A stretch of 64,000 nucleotides of DNA. Origin: Psychrobacter sp. GP33 (lineage in GTDB: Bacteria; Pseudomonadota; Gammaproteobacteria; Pseudomonadales; Moraxellaceae). The notes under the pieces are model-generated. The model searched no databases. It worked only from the letters and a program-made list of their open reading frames with translations, and was not told the DNA's origin. A program made the position numbers and the translations under genes. The stretch spans positions 266,221 to 330,220 of the forward strand of contig NZ_JACGYX010000004.1 in NCBI RefSeq assembly GCF_014119005.1, read 5' to 3'. This document shows positions 1-9,106 of this stretch, piece by piece (the first letter of the stretch is position 1; each line of letters starts with the position of its first letter).

Positions 1-61
1 TTAGCCTAATATTAAAATCTGTAGAATGCTAGAAATATTAAAGACTGCTCATAATTTAGAT

Positions 62-102
62 AAAAAAATGCCCATACTTTGTTTAAAAGATGGGCGTTTT
101 TT
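62..102 (-). terminator. Intrinsic terminator after ruvB
   Basis: A short GC stem (TGCCCAT pairing with ATGGGCG, one wobble) is flanked by an A-run and a T-run, so it could work on both strands. It lies just beyond the ruvB stop codon. Confidence 0.75.
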
Positions 103-119
103 CTTAAAAAAATCGGCCA

Positions 120-1112
120 TTACATTTGATCAATCGCCATTTGTGTCAGTACCCGTCCGCGCGCAGTTCGCAGTACATAGCCTTGCTGAATCAAATACGG
201 CTCAATCACATCCTCAAGCGTACCACGATCTTCCGCCATAGCAGCCGCAACCGCTTCAACACCTGCAGGACCGCCATCAAAACGCTCATGCAATATCTCG
301 ATATAACGTCTGTCCAAATGATCCAAACCACGTCTATCGACTGCCAACATATCGAGGGCACTTGCTGCAATCACCCCATTAATACTGCCATCACCCCTGA
401 CCTCCGCGTAATCACGTACACGGCGCAGTAAACGGTTGGCAATCCGCGGTGTACCACGCGCACGGCGCGCAATCTCAACCGCCCCATCCTCACTCATTGG
501 CACACGCATCAACCTTGCCGCACGGCTAACAATCGTGGTCAAATCAGCAATATTATAAAACTCTAAACGCTGCACAATACCAAAGCGATCACGCAATGGC
601 GAGGTTAATAACCCAGCACGCGTGGTAGCAGCAACCAAGGTAAAAGGCGGCAAATCAAGCTTAATCGAGCGTGCCGCAGGTCCTTCACCAATCATGATAT
701 CAAGCTGGAAATCTTCCATAGCAGGATACAGTATTTCTTCAATCACGGGGCTGAGACGATGAATTTCATCAATAAATAGTACGTCACCTGCTTCTAGATT
801 AGTGAGCATCGCTGCCAAGTCGCCTGCGCGCTCAAGCACTGGTCCTGATGTTGAGCGCAAATTACCACCCATTTCACGGGCGATAATATTGGCAAGGGTC
901 GTTTTACCCAACCCCGGAGGACCAAAAATTAAGGTGTGATCAAGCGCCTCATCACGTGCCCGCGCTGCACCAATAAAGACTTCCATCTGCTCACGTACCA
1001 CAGGCTGTCCGATATATTCAGCCAGTAACGCTGGGCGGATATTCGCATCAGGAGCATCACCTACCCCTTCTAGCGGATTAATCAAACGGTCTTGGCTCAT
1101 AGGTTTTATCAT
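120..1112 (-). CDS. ruvB: Holliday junction branch migration helicase RuvB
   Basis: RuvB is the hexameric AAA+ motor that drives branch migration of Holliday junctions together with RuvA. Seen here: Walker A GPPGLGKT at about residues 64-71, Walker B with the DE pair at 115-116, the sensor/arginine-finger stretch ending SPLRDRFG, and the C-terminal winged helix with [13 protein letters not shown]. The length of about 330 aa fits the family. The frame is open further upstream to 1166, but that extension is hydrophobic and unlike RuvB. The start is at 1112 or, equally possible, at 1100 (MSQDRL). Neither has a good Shine-Dalgarno sequence. It lies downstream of ruvA but behind ruvA's terminator, so it may have its own promoter. 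Confidence 0.97.
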   Translation of the reverse strand: MIKPMSQDRLINPLEGVGDAPDANIRPALLAEYIGQPVVREQMEVFIGAARARDEALDHTLIFGPPGLGKTTLANIIAREMGGNLRSTSGPVLERAGDLAAMLTNLEAGDVLFIDEIHRLSPVIEEILYPAMEDFQLDIMIGEGPAARSIKLDLPPFTLVAATTRAGLLTSPLRDRFGIVQRLEFYNIADLTTIVSRAARLMRVPMSEDGAVEIARRARGTPRIANRLLRRVRDYAEVRGDGSINGVIAASALDMLAVDRRGLDHLDRRYIEILHERFDGGPAGVEAVAAAMAEDRGTLEDVIEPYLIQQGYVLRTARGRVLTQMAIDQM

Positions 1113-1207
1113 TATATAGTCAGAGGAAAAATAGGAGAACAGTAATAAACAGCATAACCAAACCATCAGAATAAGTCATGCAAAAACGCTGAAAAAGAGG
1201 CTTCAAC

Positions 1208-1235
1208 ATAAAAAAAGCGACAACCAGTGTCGCTT
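1208..1235 (-). terminator. Intrinsic terminator between ruvA and ruvB
   Basis: The 7-bp stem AGCGACA/TGTCGCT has a 5-base loop and, read on the minus strand, is followed by a T-run. It lies after the ruvA stop and before the ruvB start, so it should reduce ruvA-to-ruvB readthrough. Confidence 0.75.
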
Positions 1236-1299
1236 GTTCATTAATAAGATAATAGTTTGATGGTAAAAGACTTTATAGGTTTATAAAAAATAAAGACAA

Positions 1300-1920
1300 T
1301 TAAAATCCAGACAGCTGTTGCAACGTTGCTTTTAGTAAGCCTTGCGTATCTTCAAAAATATCGCCGTTACTTTTCGCCGCTTTTATCGCCAGTTGCGCCT
1401 CTTTTTCTTTATAGCCCAAGCTCATTAGTGCGCCTTCTACTTCAGCGATGATGCTACCTTCGTGCGACACTTGCACCGATTGCGGGATATATTCTAAGTG
1501 ACCGCTATCAACTTCGATATTTTTTAGCTTGTCTTTTAGCTCAATTAATAAGCGTTGCGCTGTTTTTTTACCAATACCCGGAATACGCATAAGAGCCGTT
1601 TCTGAATCTTGCTCAACATGCATTTTTAGCTCAGCTGCGGACATCGCCGACAACATTGCTAGTGCCATTTTTGCCCCGACACCGTTAATTTTAATCAGTT
1701 GCCGAAACACATCACGCTCTTTACGGTCGATAAAACCAAACAGCAATTGCGCATCTTCACGCACATGAAAATGCGTCCAGATACTCGCTTGCTGATGCAG
1801 ATGCAACTGGCAAAATGACGGTAATGGTAGCTCAATATCATAGCCCACGCCAGAGGTAGTCATGATGCACGCCGTTGGTGCCATCAAATACTGCACCTGC
1901 CCGGTAATCAATCCGATCAT
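1300..1920 (-). CDS. ruvA: Holliday junction DNA-binding protein RuvA
   Basis: RuvA binds the four-way junction as a tetramer and loads RuvB. The 206 aa match the usual ~200. The N-terminal OB-fold begins MIGLITG and is followed by two helix-hairpin-helix motifs (GVGAKMALAML at about 75-87 and IPGIGKKTAQRL at about 110-122). The C-terminal domain that contacts RuvB contains the ALMSLGYKEKEA stretch. The start is supported by an AGGAAAAGG ribosome-binding site. The gene sits downstream of fba with a ~95 bp gap and ends at its own terminator. Confidence 0.97.
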   Translation of the reverse strand: MIGLITGQVQYLMAPTACIMTTSGVGYDIELPLPSFCQLHLHQQASIWTHFHVREDAQLLFGFIDRKERDVFRQLIKINGVGAKMALAMLSAMSAAELKMHVEQDSETALMRIPGIGKKTAQRLLIELKDKLKNIEVDSGHLEYIPQSVQVSHEGSIIAEVEGALMSLGYKEKEAQLAIKAAKSNGDIFEDTQGLLKATLQQLSGF

Positions 1921-2015
1921 AACCTTTTCCTATTAACATCAACTATTTGTGATTAATCATGGCATAAAATGAGCTACTATATCATTATTCAATATAATCA
2001 CTTAACCCCATTCAT

Positions 2016-3053
2016 TTACGCGTAAAAATCTACCATGCTTTCCAGACTAATCGGACGGATTTTATCCGCTTGACCAGCTGAACCAAAGGCTTCAAAACGA
2101 TCCATACAAATAGCTGACATCGCAACCATAGAAGCTTTGAAGTATTTACGGGGATCAAATTCACTAGGATTTTCGGCAAGGAATTTACGGATAGCGCCAG
2201 TTGATGCGAGACGTAAATCGGTATCAATATTGACTTTACGCACACCATGTTTAATCGCTTCAACGATTTGTTCAACGGGCACGCCATACGTTTCGCCAAT
2301 ATTACCGCCATTTTCATTGATAACTTTTAGCCACTCTTGCGGTACAGACGACGAGCCATGCATCACTAGATGCGTATTAGGAATACGCGCATGAATCTCT
2401 TTAACCCGTTCAATGGATAAGATATCGCCAGTCGGTGGACGGGTAAATTTGTACGCGCCATGACTGGTGCCAATAGCGATGGCTAACGCATCAACGTTGG
2501 TGTCTTTGACAAACTGCTCTGCTTCATCCGCACTGGTTAATAACTGTTCGTGATCAAGTATGCCTTCTGCGCCAGAACCATCTTCTTCACCAGCCATACC
2601 CGTCTCAAGGCTACCCAAACAGCCAATCTCGCCTTCAACAGACACACCGCAGGCATGGGCAAGTTTCACTACTTCACGAGTGACGCTGGCATTGTATTCA
2701 TAATCCATTGGCGTTTTGCCATCTTCTCCTAGCGAACCATCCATCATCACCGATGAAAAACCAAGCTGAATTGAACGCTGACAAACCGCTGGTGACATGC
2801 CATGATCTTGATGCATTACGACTGGGATATGCGGCCATTCTTCAATCGCAGCAGTAATTAAATGCCGTAAAAATGACGCTCCTGCATAGCCACGTGCGCC
2901 TGCACTTGCCTGAACAATCACTGGTGAATTGCACGCATCTGCTGCCATCATGATTGCCCGCATTTGCTCTAAGTTATTCACATTATAAGCTGGAACACCG
3001 TAGCTATGTTCAGCAGCGTGGTCTAAAAGTTGACGCAAGGAGATTAAAGCCAT
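2016..3053 (-). CDS. fba: Class II fructose-1,6-bisphosphate aldolase
   Basis: This zinc-dependent aldolase interconverts fructose-1,6-bisphosphate with DHAP and glyceraldehyde-3-phosphate in glycolysis and gluconeogenesis. Metal and substrate motifs are visible: HQDHG, MMDGSL, the EGEIG stretch, SHGAYK, VMHGSSS and the NIDTDLR phosphate-binding region. The 345 aa and these motifs match the Calvin-cycle-type (CbbA) subgroup of class II enzymes rather than the E. coli FbaA type. That subgroup call is from memory of the family. It is one of three glycolytic genes here (with pgk and gpmI), though the lipoprotein gene with its terminator separates it from pgk. Confidence 0.96.
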   Translation of the reverse strand: MALISLRQLLDHAAEHSYGVPAYNVNNLEQMRAIMMAADACNSPVIVQASAGARGYAGASFLRHLITAAIEEWPHIPVVMHQDHGMSPAVCQRSIQLGFSSVMMDGSLGEDGKTPMDYEYNASVTREVVKLAHACGVSVEGEIGCLGSLETGMAGEEDGSGAEGILDHEQLLTSADEAEQFVKDTNVDALAIAIGTSHGAYKFTRPPTGDILSIERVKEIHARIPNTHLVMHGSSSVPQEWLKVINENGGNIGETYGVPVEQIVEAIKHGVRKVNIDTDLRLASTGAIRKFLAENPSEFDPRKYFKASMVAMSAICMDRFEAFGSAGQADKIRPISLESMVDFYA

Positions 3054-3353
3054 AACACATTCTCTAATTAAGGTTTAAAAATGGTGACATGCTGAGGTAA
3101 AGGGTTGGAAATCGTACGACATGAACAAACGGGTGTCATAAAAATTAAGCAGTAAGCCCGCAAAATGTCCAATATTAAGCATGTACTATCACCCTTTATT
3201 CTCAAGCGCATATTATAGCAAAATTTATCCACGTCTCGCAGAGGTTAGCGCAGTATTTATCTGTTCAACAGATTTTCTATCTATTTTTAATGACTTGTGA
3301 ACATTCATATCTCATTCATATAGCGCAACCAAATGTCCGTATAAATTTTACAT
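3054..3353. promoter_or_regulatory. Upstream region of fba, no gene
   Basis: About 300 bases between the fba start and the terminator of the upstream lipoprotein gene. It is AT-rich with no convincing ORF on either strand. It should contain the fba promoter, but I cannot pick a clear -35/-10 pair. Confidence 0.4.
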
Positions 3354-3385
3354 AAAAAAGCCTTGATAGGTATCAAGGCTTTTTT
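3354..3385 (-). terminator. Intrinsic terminator after the Ala-rich lipoprotein gene
   Basis: A 9-bp stem (GCCTTGATA/TATCAAGGC) with a very small loop is flanked by six As and six Ts, so it is bidirectional in form. It lies about 105 bases past the lipoprotein stop. Confidence 0.85.
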
Positions 3386-3489
3386 GATAGTGCAAGAGTC
3401 GTTATAATTAAAAAACTGCTATGTAAATGTTTATATAATAGTATCTGATTATAACTTTCTTAGACTATCTAGTACTGACATATTAAATA

Positions 3490-3930
3490 CTAGTACTTTT
3501 GATCTTCAGAAACGGCTTCTTTTACAGCAGGGTCAGCTTTCAAGTCAGTTGCAGGCTTCGCTGCGGCATCAGCAGCAACGTTAGATGCGCCATCAGCTAC
3601 TGCACTGGCACCCTTAGCGACAGCATCAGCAGTACCTTCAACGGCTTTATTAGTACCATCTGCGATTGCTTCACCAGTATTCACTACAGCACCTGCAGCA
3701 ACTGCGCCCGCCGTTTTAGCACCATCAGCAATTTCTGCACCAGTATCTTGAGCAGCTACTTCAGCTTCAGCAGCAGCTTGTTCAGTATTAGCAGCAATAT
3801 CATCGCCTGCAGCTTCAGCAGCCGCTTCAACGTTACCCGCATCAGCTTGTTCTTCTGTTTGCTGGCTACATGCAGTGACTGCAAAAGTTCCAGCAAGGAT
3901 GCTAGCAAGTAACAAATGACGTTTTAACAT
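3490..3930 (-). CDS. Ala-rich repeat lipoprotein, function unknown
   Basis: A 146-aa protein with a lipoprotein signal: basic N-terminus, hydrophobic core and lipobox VTAC with the lipidated Cys at residue 21. The mature part is almost entirely Ala, Asp, Gly, Glu and Thr, in loose repeats of the type ADGAxxA. These are predicted to form an amphipathic helix and are reminiscent of LEA-type stress proteins. No enzymatic motif is visible. An AGAGG ribosome-binding site lies 7 bases before the ATG. The gene is flanked by pgk and fba on the same strand but is terminated separately. A role in the envelope or in desiccation/cold protection is only an inference from composition. Confidence 0.8.
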   Translation of the reverse strand: MLKRHLLLASILAGTFAVTACSQQTEEQADAGNVEAAAEAAGDDIAANTEQAAAEAEVAAQDTGAEIADGAKTAGAVAAGAVVNTGEAIADGTNKAVEGTADAVAKGASAVADGASNVAADAAAKPATDLKADPAVKEAVSEDQKY

Positions 3931-4197
3931 AATAAACCTCTAGTAAATAATGCATGTCAAATACATGGTGACGCCATTTTATAGTCAGCAAATACGACAT
4001 GCAATAACAATTTTCAGTATATTAACAATATAATAACTGCTCAATAATCGTGGTCAAAATTCATTACTATAATTCAGCTCGCTAAAATATTTATCCAATT
4101 AGATTAGCGCTACTGTATCGTTTTCTAATACTCGCAAGATTTTGACAACCTGTTAGACTACCTTAGTCAATAAACAGTTGTTGTACAAATCATGTTA

Positions 4198-5412
4198 CTA
4201 GGCAGGCATTTGCAGCGCTGCTACGGCAGGTAAAGTCTTGCCTTCAACAAACTCTAAGAACGCGCCACCACCTGTTGACATGTAGCTGACACCTTCGGCA
4301 ACTTGGTATTTATCAATAGCTGCAAGCGTATCGCCACCGCCAGCAATTGAAAAACCAGCGCTCTGCTGTACGGCTCTGGCTAAAATCTCAGTACCTGCGC
4401 CAAAGGCATCGACTTCAAACACCCCAACTGGACCATTCCATAAAATAGTTTTAGCATTCATAATGGCTTCAGCTAACTTCTCTGCACTTTGCGGAGCGAT
4501 ATCTAATATCATATCATTATCCCCAATGTCGCTAACGGCTTTTACCGTTGCCGTGGCAGCTTGTAAAGAACCAATAAAATCATCAAAATCAATCTCTTTT
4601 TTATCAGCAACAACCACATATTCAGGCAGTAAAATCTCGGTTTTTTGCATGATGTCACGCGCGGTATCCACTAAGTCAGCTTCATACAATGATGCACCAA
4701 CACTATGACCTTTTGCCGCTAAGAAAGTATTGGCAATGCCGCCACCGACGATAATTTGGCTGCATAGCTCTGCCAAGCTATGTAAAACTTCGAGTTTAGT
4801 GGATACCTTTGAGCCACCAACGATGGCTAACATCGGTTGCGCTGGTGTGTCCAGTCCTTGCGTCAATGCATCAAGTTCTGCTGATAATAAAGGTCCTGCG
4901 CATACTGTTTTACCAGCAGCACGCATCGCTTGCGTGACTCCTTCGGTAGAGGCTTGTGCCCGATGCGCAGTGCCAAAAGCATCCATCACAAACACATCAC
5001 ACAAGTCAGCATAAGCTTTCGCTAAACTTGGCGAGTTTTTCTTCTCCCCAGCGTTAAAACGTACGTTTTCTAGCAGGATAACTTCACCTGCTTTCACATT
5101 CACACCTGCAGTTAGATAATCACGATTTAAGCTAACCGGCTGCTTAATTTGTGTACCTAATTTATCGGTTAAATAATCGGCAACAGGCGCAAGCGAATAT
5201 ATTTCTTCAGGACTACCTTCGGTTGGACGACCCAAATGTGAGCAGACAATAACGCCAGCACCCTTTTCTAACGCTAATTTTATCGTCGGCAAACTGGCTT
5301 GTAAACGTGCATCACTTGTCACTTTGCTATCTTTAATAGGCACGTTCAAATCTTCACGAATCAACACGACTTTTTCAGCTAAATCCAACTCACTCATACG
5401 CAAAAAATTCAT
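4198..5412 (-). CDS. pgk: Phosphoglycerate kinase
   Basis: Pgk is the cytosolic glycolytic enzyme that transfers phosphate between 1,3-bisphosphoglycerate and ADP. The substrate motifs are present in order: [40 protein letters not shown], and the nucleotide-side WNGPVGVFE and GGGDTLAA. The length of 404 aa is slightly longer than the E. coli enzyme but within the family range. A good AGGAG lies 7 bases before the ATG. No gapA, epd or tkt gene adjoins it. Upstream is a divergent DksA/TraR-like gene. Confidence 0.97.
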   Translation of the reverse strand: MNFLRMSELDLAEKVVLIREDLNVPIKDSKVTSDARLQASLPTIKLALEKGAGVIVCSHLGRPTEGSPEEIYSLAPVADYLTDKLGTQIKQPVSLNRDYLTAGVNVKAGEVILLENVRFNAGEKKNSPSLAKAYADLCDVFVMDAFGTAHRAQASTEGVTQAMRAAGKTVCAGPLLSAELDALTQGLDTPAQPMLAIVGGSKVSTKLEVLHSLAELCSQIIVGGGIANTFLAAKGHSVGASLYEADLVDTARDIMQKTEILLPEYVVVADKKEIDFDDFIGSLQAATATVKAVSDIGDNDMILDIAPQSAEKLAEAIMNAKTILWNGPVGVFEVDAFGAGTEILARAVQQSAGFSIAGGGDTLAAIDKYQVAEGVSYMSTGGGAFLEFVEGKTLPAVAALQMPA

Positions 5413-5752
5413 TCACTACTCCTGATATTAATTAATGATTAAAAAATATGAATTAACAATTATTCGATTTATAAACACTATTTGATAGCAAAGGTGCTGT
5501 TTATTTACATGACAGCTTCTTTTTAATAGTAATTTCTGCTAATGACTTTAGATAAGGGGTCTAACAAATTTAGGACGTGAGTGTAGCATAAGGTGAACTT
5601 TTCTAAACAGGTCTATCCGATGAAATTTAGCTGTTTATTGACAACGGGTTTTAATATATTAAAAGTTCGATAACATTTCGTGGTGGCGCGTGGTCTTCAT
5701 AGCTCTTATGATGAATAGCCGAACAATAACTATAATCTCTGGAGAGAATATC
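5413..5752. promoter_or_regulatory. Divergent intergenic region between pgk and the DksA/TraR-like gene
   Basis: About 340 AT-rich bases that must hold promoters for both divergent genes. A TTGACA hexamer occurs at 5638-5643 on the plus strand, but no -10 box lies at the right distance, so I do not call a promoter. No other gene seen. Confidence 0.35.
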
Positions 5753-6082
5753 ATGAGCATCAACTTAGATACCGCCAAAACCAATTTATTGGCTTTAAAA
5801 GACGAATATGAAACCCGTATTGATAAAATAGAAGACCATATTCAGCATCCACAAGATGATTTAAATGAGCACTGGGACGACCAAGCGATTTCCTACAGCC
5901 AAAACGACATGCGCAAAAACTTGCTGATAGAAGCGAAGCAAAGCTTGGTTTATGTTAGAAATGCGCTCAGCCGCATTGAGAATGGCACTTATAGTGACTG
6001 TGAAATCTGTGGTAAAGAGATTGCAGAACAAAGACTAGAAGCGTTGCCGTACGCCACATTATGTATGGAGCATGCTAAATAA
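5753..6082 (+). CDS. DksA/TraR-family zinc-finger protein
   Basis: A 109-aa protein with an N-terminal helical coiled-coil region (about 1-75) and a C-terminal zinc finger, as in DksA/TraR-family proteins that bind the RNA polymerase secondary channel. The finger has Cys83, Cys86 and Cys104, but the fourth ligand position carries His107 (CMEH), giving a C-C-C-H site in place of the usual four cysteines. The chosen start has GGAGAG 6 bases upstream. The open frame extends back to 5690 without an RBS. It is shorter than canonical DksA (~150 aa), so it is probably a paralogue such as YbiI/YocK-type proteins rather than DksA itself. Confidence 0.85.
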   Translation: MSINLDTAKTNLLALKDEYETRIDKIEDHIQHPQDDLNEHWDDQAISYSQNDMRKNLLIEAKQSLVYVRNALSRIENGTYSDCEICGKEIAEQRLEALPYATLCMEHAK

Positions 6083-6161
6083 ACTTGCTGTTGAGCTAAA
6101 TTAATATTTTAATCAAATGCTAATTTATAAGATAACTTGTCAAAAGCTAAGCAGGCGTGTG

Positions 6162-6803
6162 CTATGAATGTAGCGCCTGCTGCCATTGATGACAGCGCTC
6201 TGCTATTTTATCCACTGGCAAATCCATAATGTCACCCACTATCGCGATATAAGTTAGTGGTAGCTCTGCTAAGTTTGCTATGTTTTCAGCGGTTAAGCCA
6301 CCAATAATGCAAATATCAATCTCTTGCTGGCAGCCATCAATCAGCTGCTGGCGCGTGATGGTCGCCGCATTTGGCTTGGTATGCGATGCAAATACTGCGC
6401 CCATTGCCGCATAATCTGCTCCATCATCCTTAGCTTCTTTAACAAGTTCAATATCACCATGACAAGTGCGCCCGATAATTTGATTGGGCAACAGTCTTTG
6501 TTTTGCTGCGCTGATGTCACCATCGCCTTGTCCAAGGTGCACACCTACCCCAAGCTTAGCCGCTAACTCAATATCATCGTTAATAACAACTTTAATCTGA
6601 TATTTTTTGGCTAATGCAACAATTTGCGCAGCCTCATGATATAACTTGGCTTGCCCTTGCTGCTCCGCCAATACCTTTTTGCGCCGAACTTGTAATAACG
6701 CAATGACGCCTGTTGCTAAGGCAATTTCCAGCTTAGCATATAGCAAGTCAAACACATCATCGTTGGTCAGTAGATAAAGCTGCGGTATTAGTGGCTGAGT
6801 CAT
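6162..6803 (-). CDS. thiE: Thiamine-phosphate synthase
   Basis: ThiE joins HMP-pyrophosphate with thiazole phosphate to give thiamine phosphate. The 213-aa TIM barrel has the family motifs: QVRRK at about 38-42, the NDD pair at 75-77, GVHLGQGD at 87-94, IGRTCH at 110-115, and GAVFASHTKPNA followed by IGGL for phosphate binding. The start at 6803 is preferred over 6827 because AAGGA lies 7 bases upstream. The gene is single, with no other thi gene near. It follows pbpG but is separated from it by a terminator. Confidence 0.93.
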   Translation of the reverse strand: MTQPLIPQLYLLTNDDVFDLLYAKLEIALATGVIALLQVRRKKVLAEQQGQAKLYHEAAQIVALAKKYQIKVVINDDIELAAKLGVGVHLGQGDGDISAAKQRLLPNQIIGRTCHGDIELVKEAKDDGADYAAMGAVFASHTKPNAATITRQQLIDGCQQEIDICIIGGLTAENIANLAELPLTYIAIVGDIMDLPVDKIAERCHQWQQALHS

Positions 6804-6829
6804 GTTAATCCTTACGCTTTTATACACCC

Positions 6830-6867
6830 AAAAAAAAGAGCCGTTATATGAATAACCGCCCTCTTTA
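6830..6867 (-). terminator. Probable terminator after pbpG
   Basis: On the minus strand, an interrupted hairpin (AAGAG and GTTAT arms with a small internal loop) is followed by a run of Ts. It lies between the pbpG stop and the thiE start. Confidence 0.6.
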
Positions 6868-6925
6868 TATTTATAACTTTCTAATTTTTATTACTTCTTA
6901 ATAAAAACCAGAATAACAAGTTACC

Positions 6926-7987
6926 TTAAACGGTACGGCGACTTGATAAACTGTTTAAGATATTCTTAGCATCACCCCAACGAGTATCTGAGCTACCAGC
7001 ACCTAAAATCACGATAATCGCTGGTCGGTTATTGACTTTAGTTTCCATCACCACGCAACGACCGGCTTCATTAATAAAGCCTGTTTTAGAGATACCAATT
7101 GGATAGTTACCTGAACGTACTAGCGAGCTAGTATTACTGGCTTTATAGGTGCGATTGCCACTACTATAGTTAGCAACGTAGAAATCATAGTCTTTGGTGG
7201 TTGAAAAACGACGGATCACATCGTAATTGCCAGCAGCACGTACCATTTTCACTAAGTCATTTGATGACGCAACATTACGTGCATCAAGACCTGTTGGATC
7301 ACCGAAGAATGCTGTGGTCATGCCTAGAGATTTGGCTTTATTATTCATTGCACGCATAAAGGCACTATAACCACCCGGATAATTACGCGCTAATGTTTTT
7401 GCAGCCGGGTTTTCAGATTTCATCAATGCCATAAGTAATATTTCAGCGCGATTCATGCGATCGCCTACTTTTAGACGCGTACTCGCACGTTTAGGACCGA
7501 CGAAATCTTCTGCATCAAAGGTAATCTCTTCACGCATATCAAGATTAGCATCTAGTACTACCATTGCTGTCATGATCTTAGTGATACTCGCCATAGGACT
7601 TGCGGTATTGGCATTTTTTTCATAAATTGTTTCGCCAGTTTCCACATCAATCACCGCCACACTGCGCGAACTGGTGCTGATCGGAATCATATCGCTACTG
7701 CCAAAGCCGCCTTTATAAATCGTATTGTAAGTATTACGATTGGCGCTGCTATCAGCATTGGTTAAGCTGGTCGTGCCGTATCCGTTATCGACCTTTTTAA
7801 TCGCTGAGCCTTGTGACTTTGACATGATATTGCGAGCTTCAGATAAACTGTTAACCCCGCCCCAGCTTACGCGCGCAACCGATTCGGTATTACCATTAAT
7901 GGTCAATGCAGCTTGTGCGGCACTGCCCAAACTCAATGAGATAATGGCAGCAACCAACTGCTGTTTGGTTAATGGTAGATTTTTCAT
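6926..7987 (-). CDS. pbpG: D-alanyl-D-alanine endopeptidase, PBP7 type
   Basis: A periplasmic low-molecular-weight penicillin-binding protein of the S11 peptidase family that cuts peptidoglycan cross-links. The 353 aa start with a Sec signal peptide (hydrophobic core 11-22, AQA cleavage region). All three active-site motifs are visible: SITK at 134-137, SEN at 191-193 and KTG at 301-303. Residues about 30-100 form a Ser/Asn-rich spacer not typical of the catalytic domain. The start is fixed by GGAGGA just upstream of 7987. Confidence 0.93.
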   Translation of the reverse strand: MKNLPLTKQQLVAAIISLSLGSAAQAALTINGNTESVARVSWGGVNSLSEARNIMSKSQGSAIKKVDNGYGTTSLTNADSSANRNTYNTIYKGGFGSSDMIPISTSSRSVAVIDVETGETIYEKNANTASPMASITKIMTAMVVLDANLDMREEITFDAEDFVGPKRASTRLKVGDRMNRAEILLMALMKSENPAAKTLARNYPGGYSAFMRAMNNKAKSLGMTTAFFGDPTGLDARNVASSNDLVKMVRAAGNYDVIRRFSTTKDYDFYVANYSSGNRTYKASNTSSLVRSGNYPIGISKTGFINEAGRCVVMETKVNNRPAIIVILGAGSSDTRWGDAKNILNSLSSRRTV

Positions 7988-8453
7988 TCTTCCTCCGGCT
8001 ATTGTTATCACAATATTGTGATACAGGTTGACGTGAGTAACTTACGTAGCGATTGTGGATGCGTTTGTAGGCACTCGTATAGAGTTTTTGTACTTTTAGT
8101 GTATCATGGATTGCATTCAAGGGTAATCCAATGACGTTATGACATTGAAATTAATCATCTAAATTGAATATTTGCTACACTTGCTTTGCTTTTGTGCAAT
8201 GTTCATTAACATATGAGTCATATTCTCTTTCACTTTGTATTTTAAGCAGTATCTTGGAATCTATATATAAGTGATAATAGATGAGATGATATTTTTTCAT
8301 GTCTTTGAACTCAAGACTTTTCTGATATTCCATATATTCATTTAATATAGATAAGTAGCATTATAAAGTTCAATATCCGCATTTTTTTCTTAACTAAAAA
8401 AATCGTTAAGACGAAACAATTGTTAAAATAAAACAATTACTAAGAGTTTAACT
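7988..8453. promoter_or_regulatory. Divergent intergenic region between pbpG and the response regulator
   Basis: About 465 AT-rich bases with no supported gene. Its right end holds a 17-bp tandem repeat (8405-8438) directly before the response-regulator start. Apart from that I see nothing I can name. Confidence 0.4.
8405..8438 (+). repeat. 17-bp tandem repeat before the response-regulator start
   Basis: Two adjacent 17-base units (GTTAAGACGAAACAATT and GTTAAAATAAAACAATT) match at 14 of 17 positions and end 15 bases before the ATG at 8454. It may be a binding site in the untranslated leader or promoter, but this is not proven. Confidence 0.6.
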
Positions 8454-9089
8454 ATGATTCGAGTATTGGTAGTAGATGATCACGATTTAGTGCGAATGGG
8501 CATCAGTCGTATGTTGTCTGACAGCACTGATATTGAGGTGGTGGGTGAAGCGGATAGCGGTGATATGGCAATCAAACTTGCCAAACAGCTGAACCCTGAT
8601 GTGGTGCTATTAGATGTTAACATGCCTAATATTGGCGGGCTTGAGGCGACTAAACGTTTGATTCAGCTAGATATGAACATTAAGATCTTAGCGGTGAGTA
8701 GTATGGTGACTCAGCCCTATCCTTCTATGTTATTGAAGGCTGGAGTTAATGGCTATATTACCAAGGGCACCCCGTTAGATGAGATGATACGTGCTATTAA
8801 AAAACTGTATCAAGGCGGACGTTATTTTAGCCATGATATTGCTGAGCAATTAGCTGAAGTTTTATTATCCGATAATGCCTCTTCACCATTTGACTTACTG
8901 AGTGATCGCGAAAAACAAGTTGCCATGATGGTTGTGAACTGTCAAAGTCCACAGCAGATTGCCGATCAGTTATTTGTTAGTGTCAAAACCATCAACACCT
9001 ACCGCTACCGTATTTATGAAAAAGTCGGTGTGGATAGCGATGTAAAATTAACTCATATGGCGATTCGTCATGGTCTCATTCATCCTTAG
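8454..9089 (+). CDS. gacA: GacA/UvrY-like LuxR-family response regulator
   Basis: A 211-aa two-component response regulator. The receiver domain (1-120) has acidic residues D8/D9, phospho-acceptor D54 in LLDVNMP and the conserved K104. The C-terminal LuxR-type DNA-binding domain (about 148-208) starts LSDREKQV and includes the recognition helix VSVKTINTYRYRIYEK. Sequence and length resemble GacA/UvrY, which in gammaproteobacteria activates small RNAs that titrate CsrA/RsmA. No cognate GacS or uvrC gene adjoins. Instead pilS begins 17 bases after the stop, so the regulator is probably co-transcribed with pilSR. Confidence 0.85.
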   Translation: MIRVLVVDDHDLVRMGISRMLSDSTDIEVVGEADSGDMAIKLAKQLNPDVVLLDVNMPNIGGLEATKRLIQLDMNIKILAVSSMVTQPYPSMLLKAGVNGYITKGTPLDEMIRAIKKLYQGGRYFSHDIAEQLAEVLLSDNASSPFDLLSDREKQVAMMVVNCQSPQQIADQLFVSVKTINTYRYRIYEKVGVDSDVKLTHMAIRHGLIHP

Positions 9090-9106
9090 AATGCTGTAAT
9101 CTTGTT

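Noticed and set aside
26..241. 71-codon plus-strand frame at the left edge
   Set aside because: It crosses the ruvB terminator and runs antisense into ruvB, so it is very unlikely to be coding.
3499..3912. 137-codon plus-strand frame antisense to the Ala-rich lipoprotein
   Set aside because: It mirrors the repetitive codons of the lipoprotein gene, which has a signal peptide and RBS on the minus strand.
5638..5660. TTGACA box upstream of the DksA/TraR-like gene as a promoter
   Set aside because: No -10 hexamer lies at 15-19 bases. The nearest AT boxes give spacers of 8 and 11 bases.
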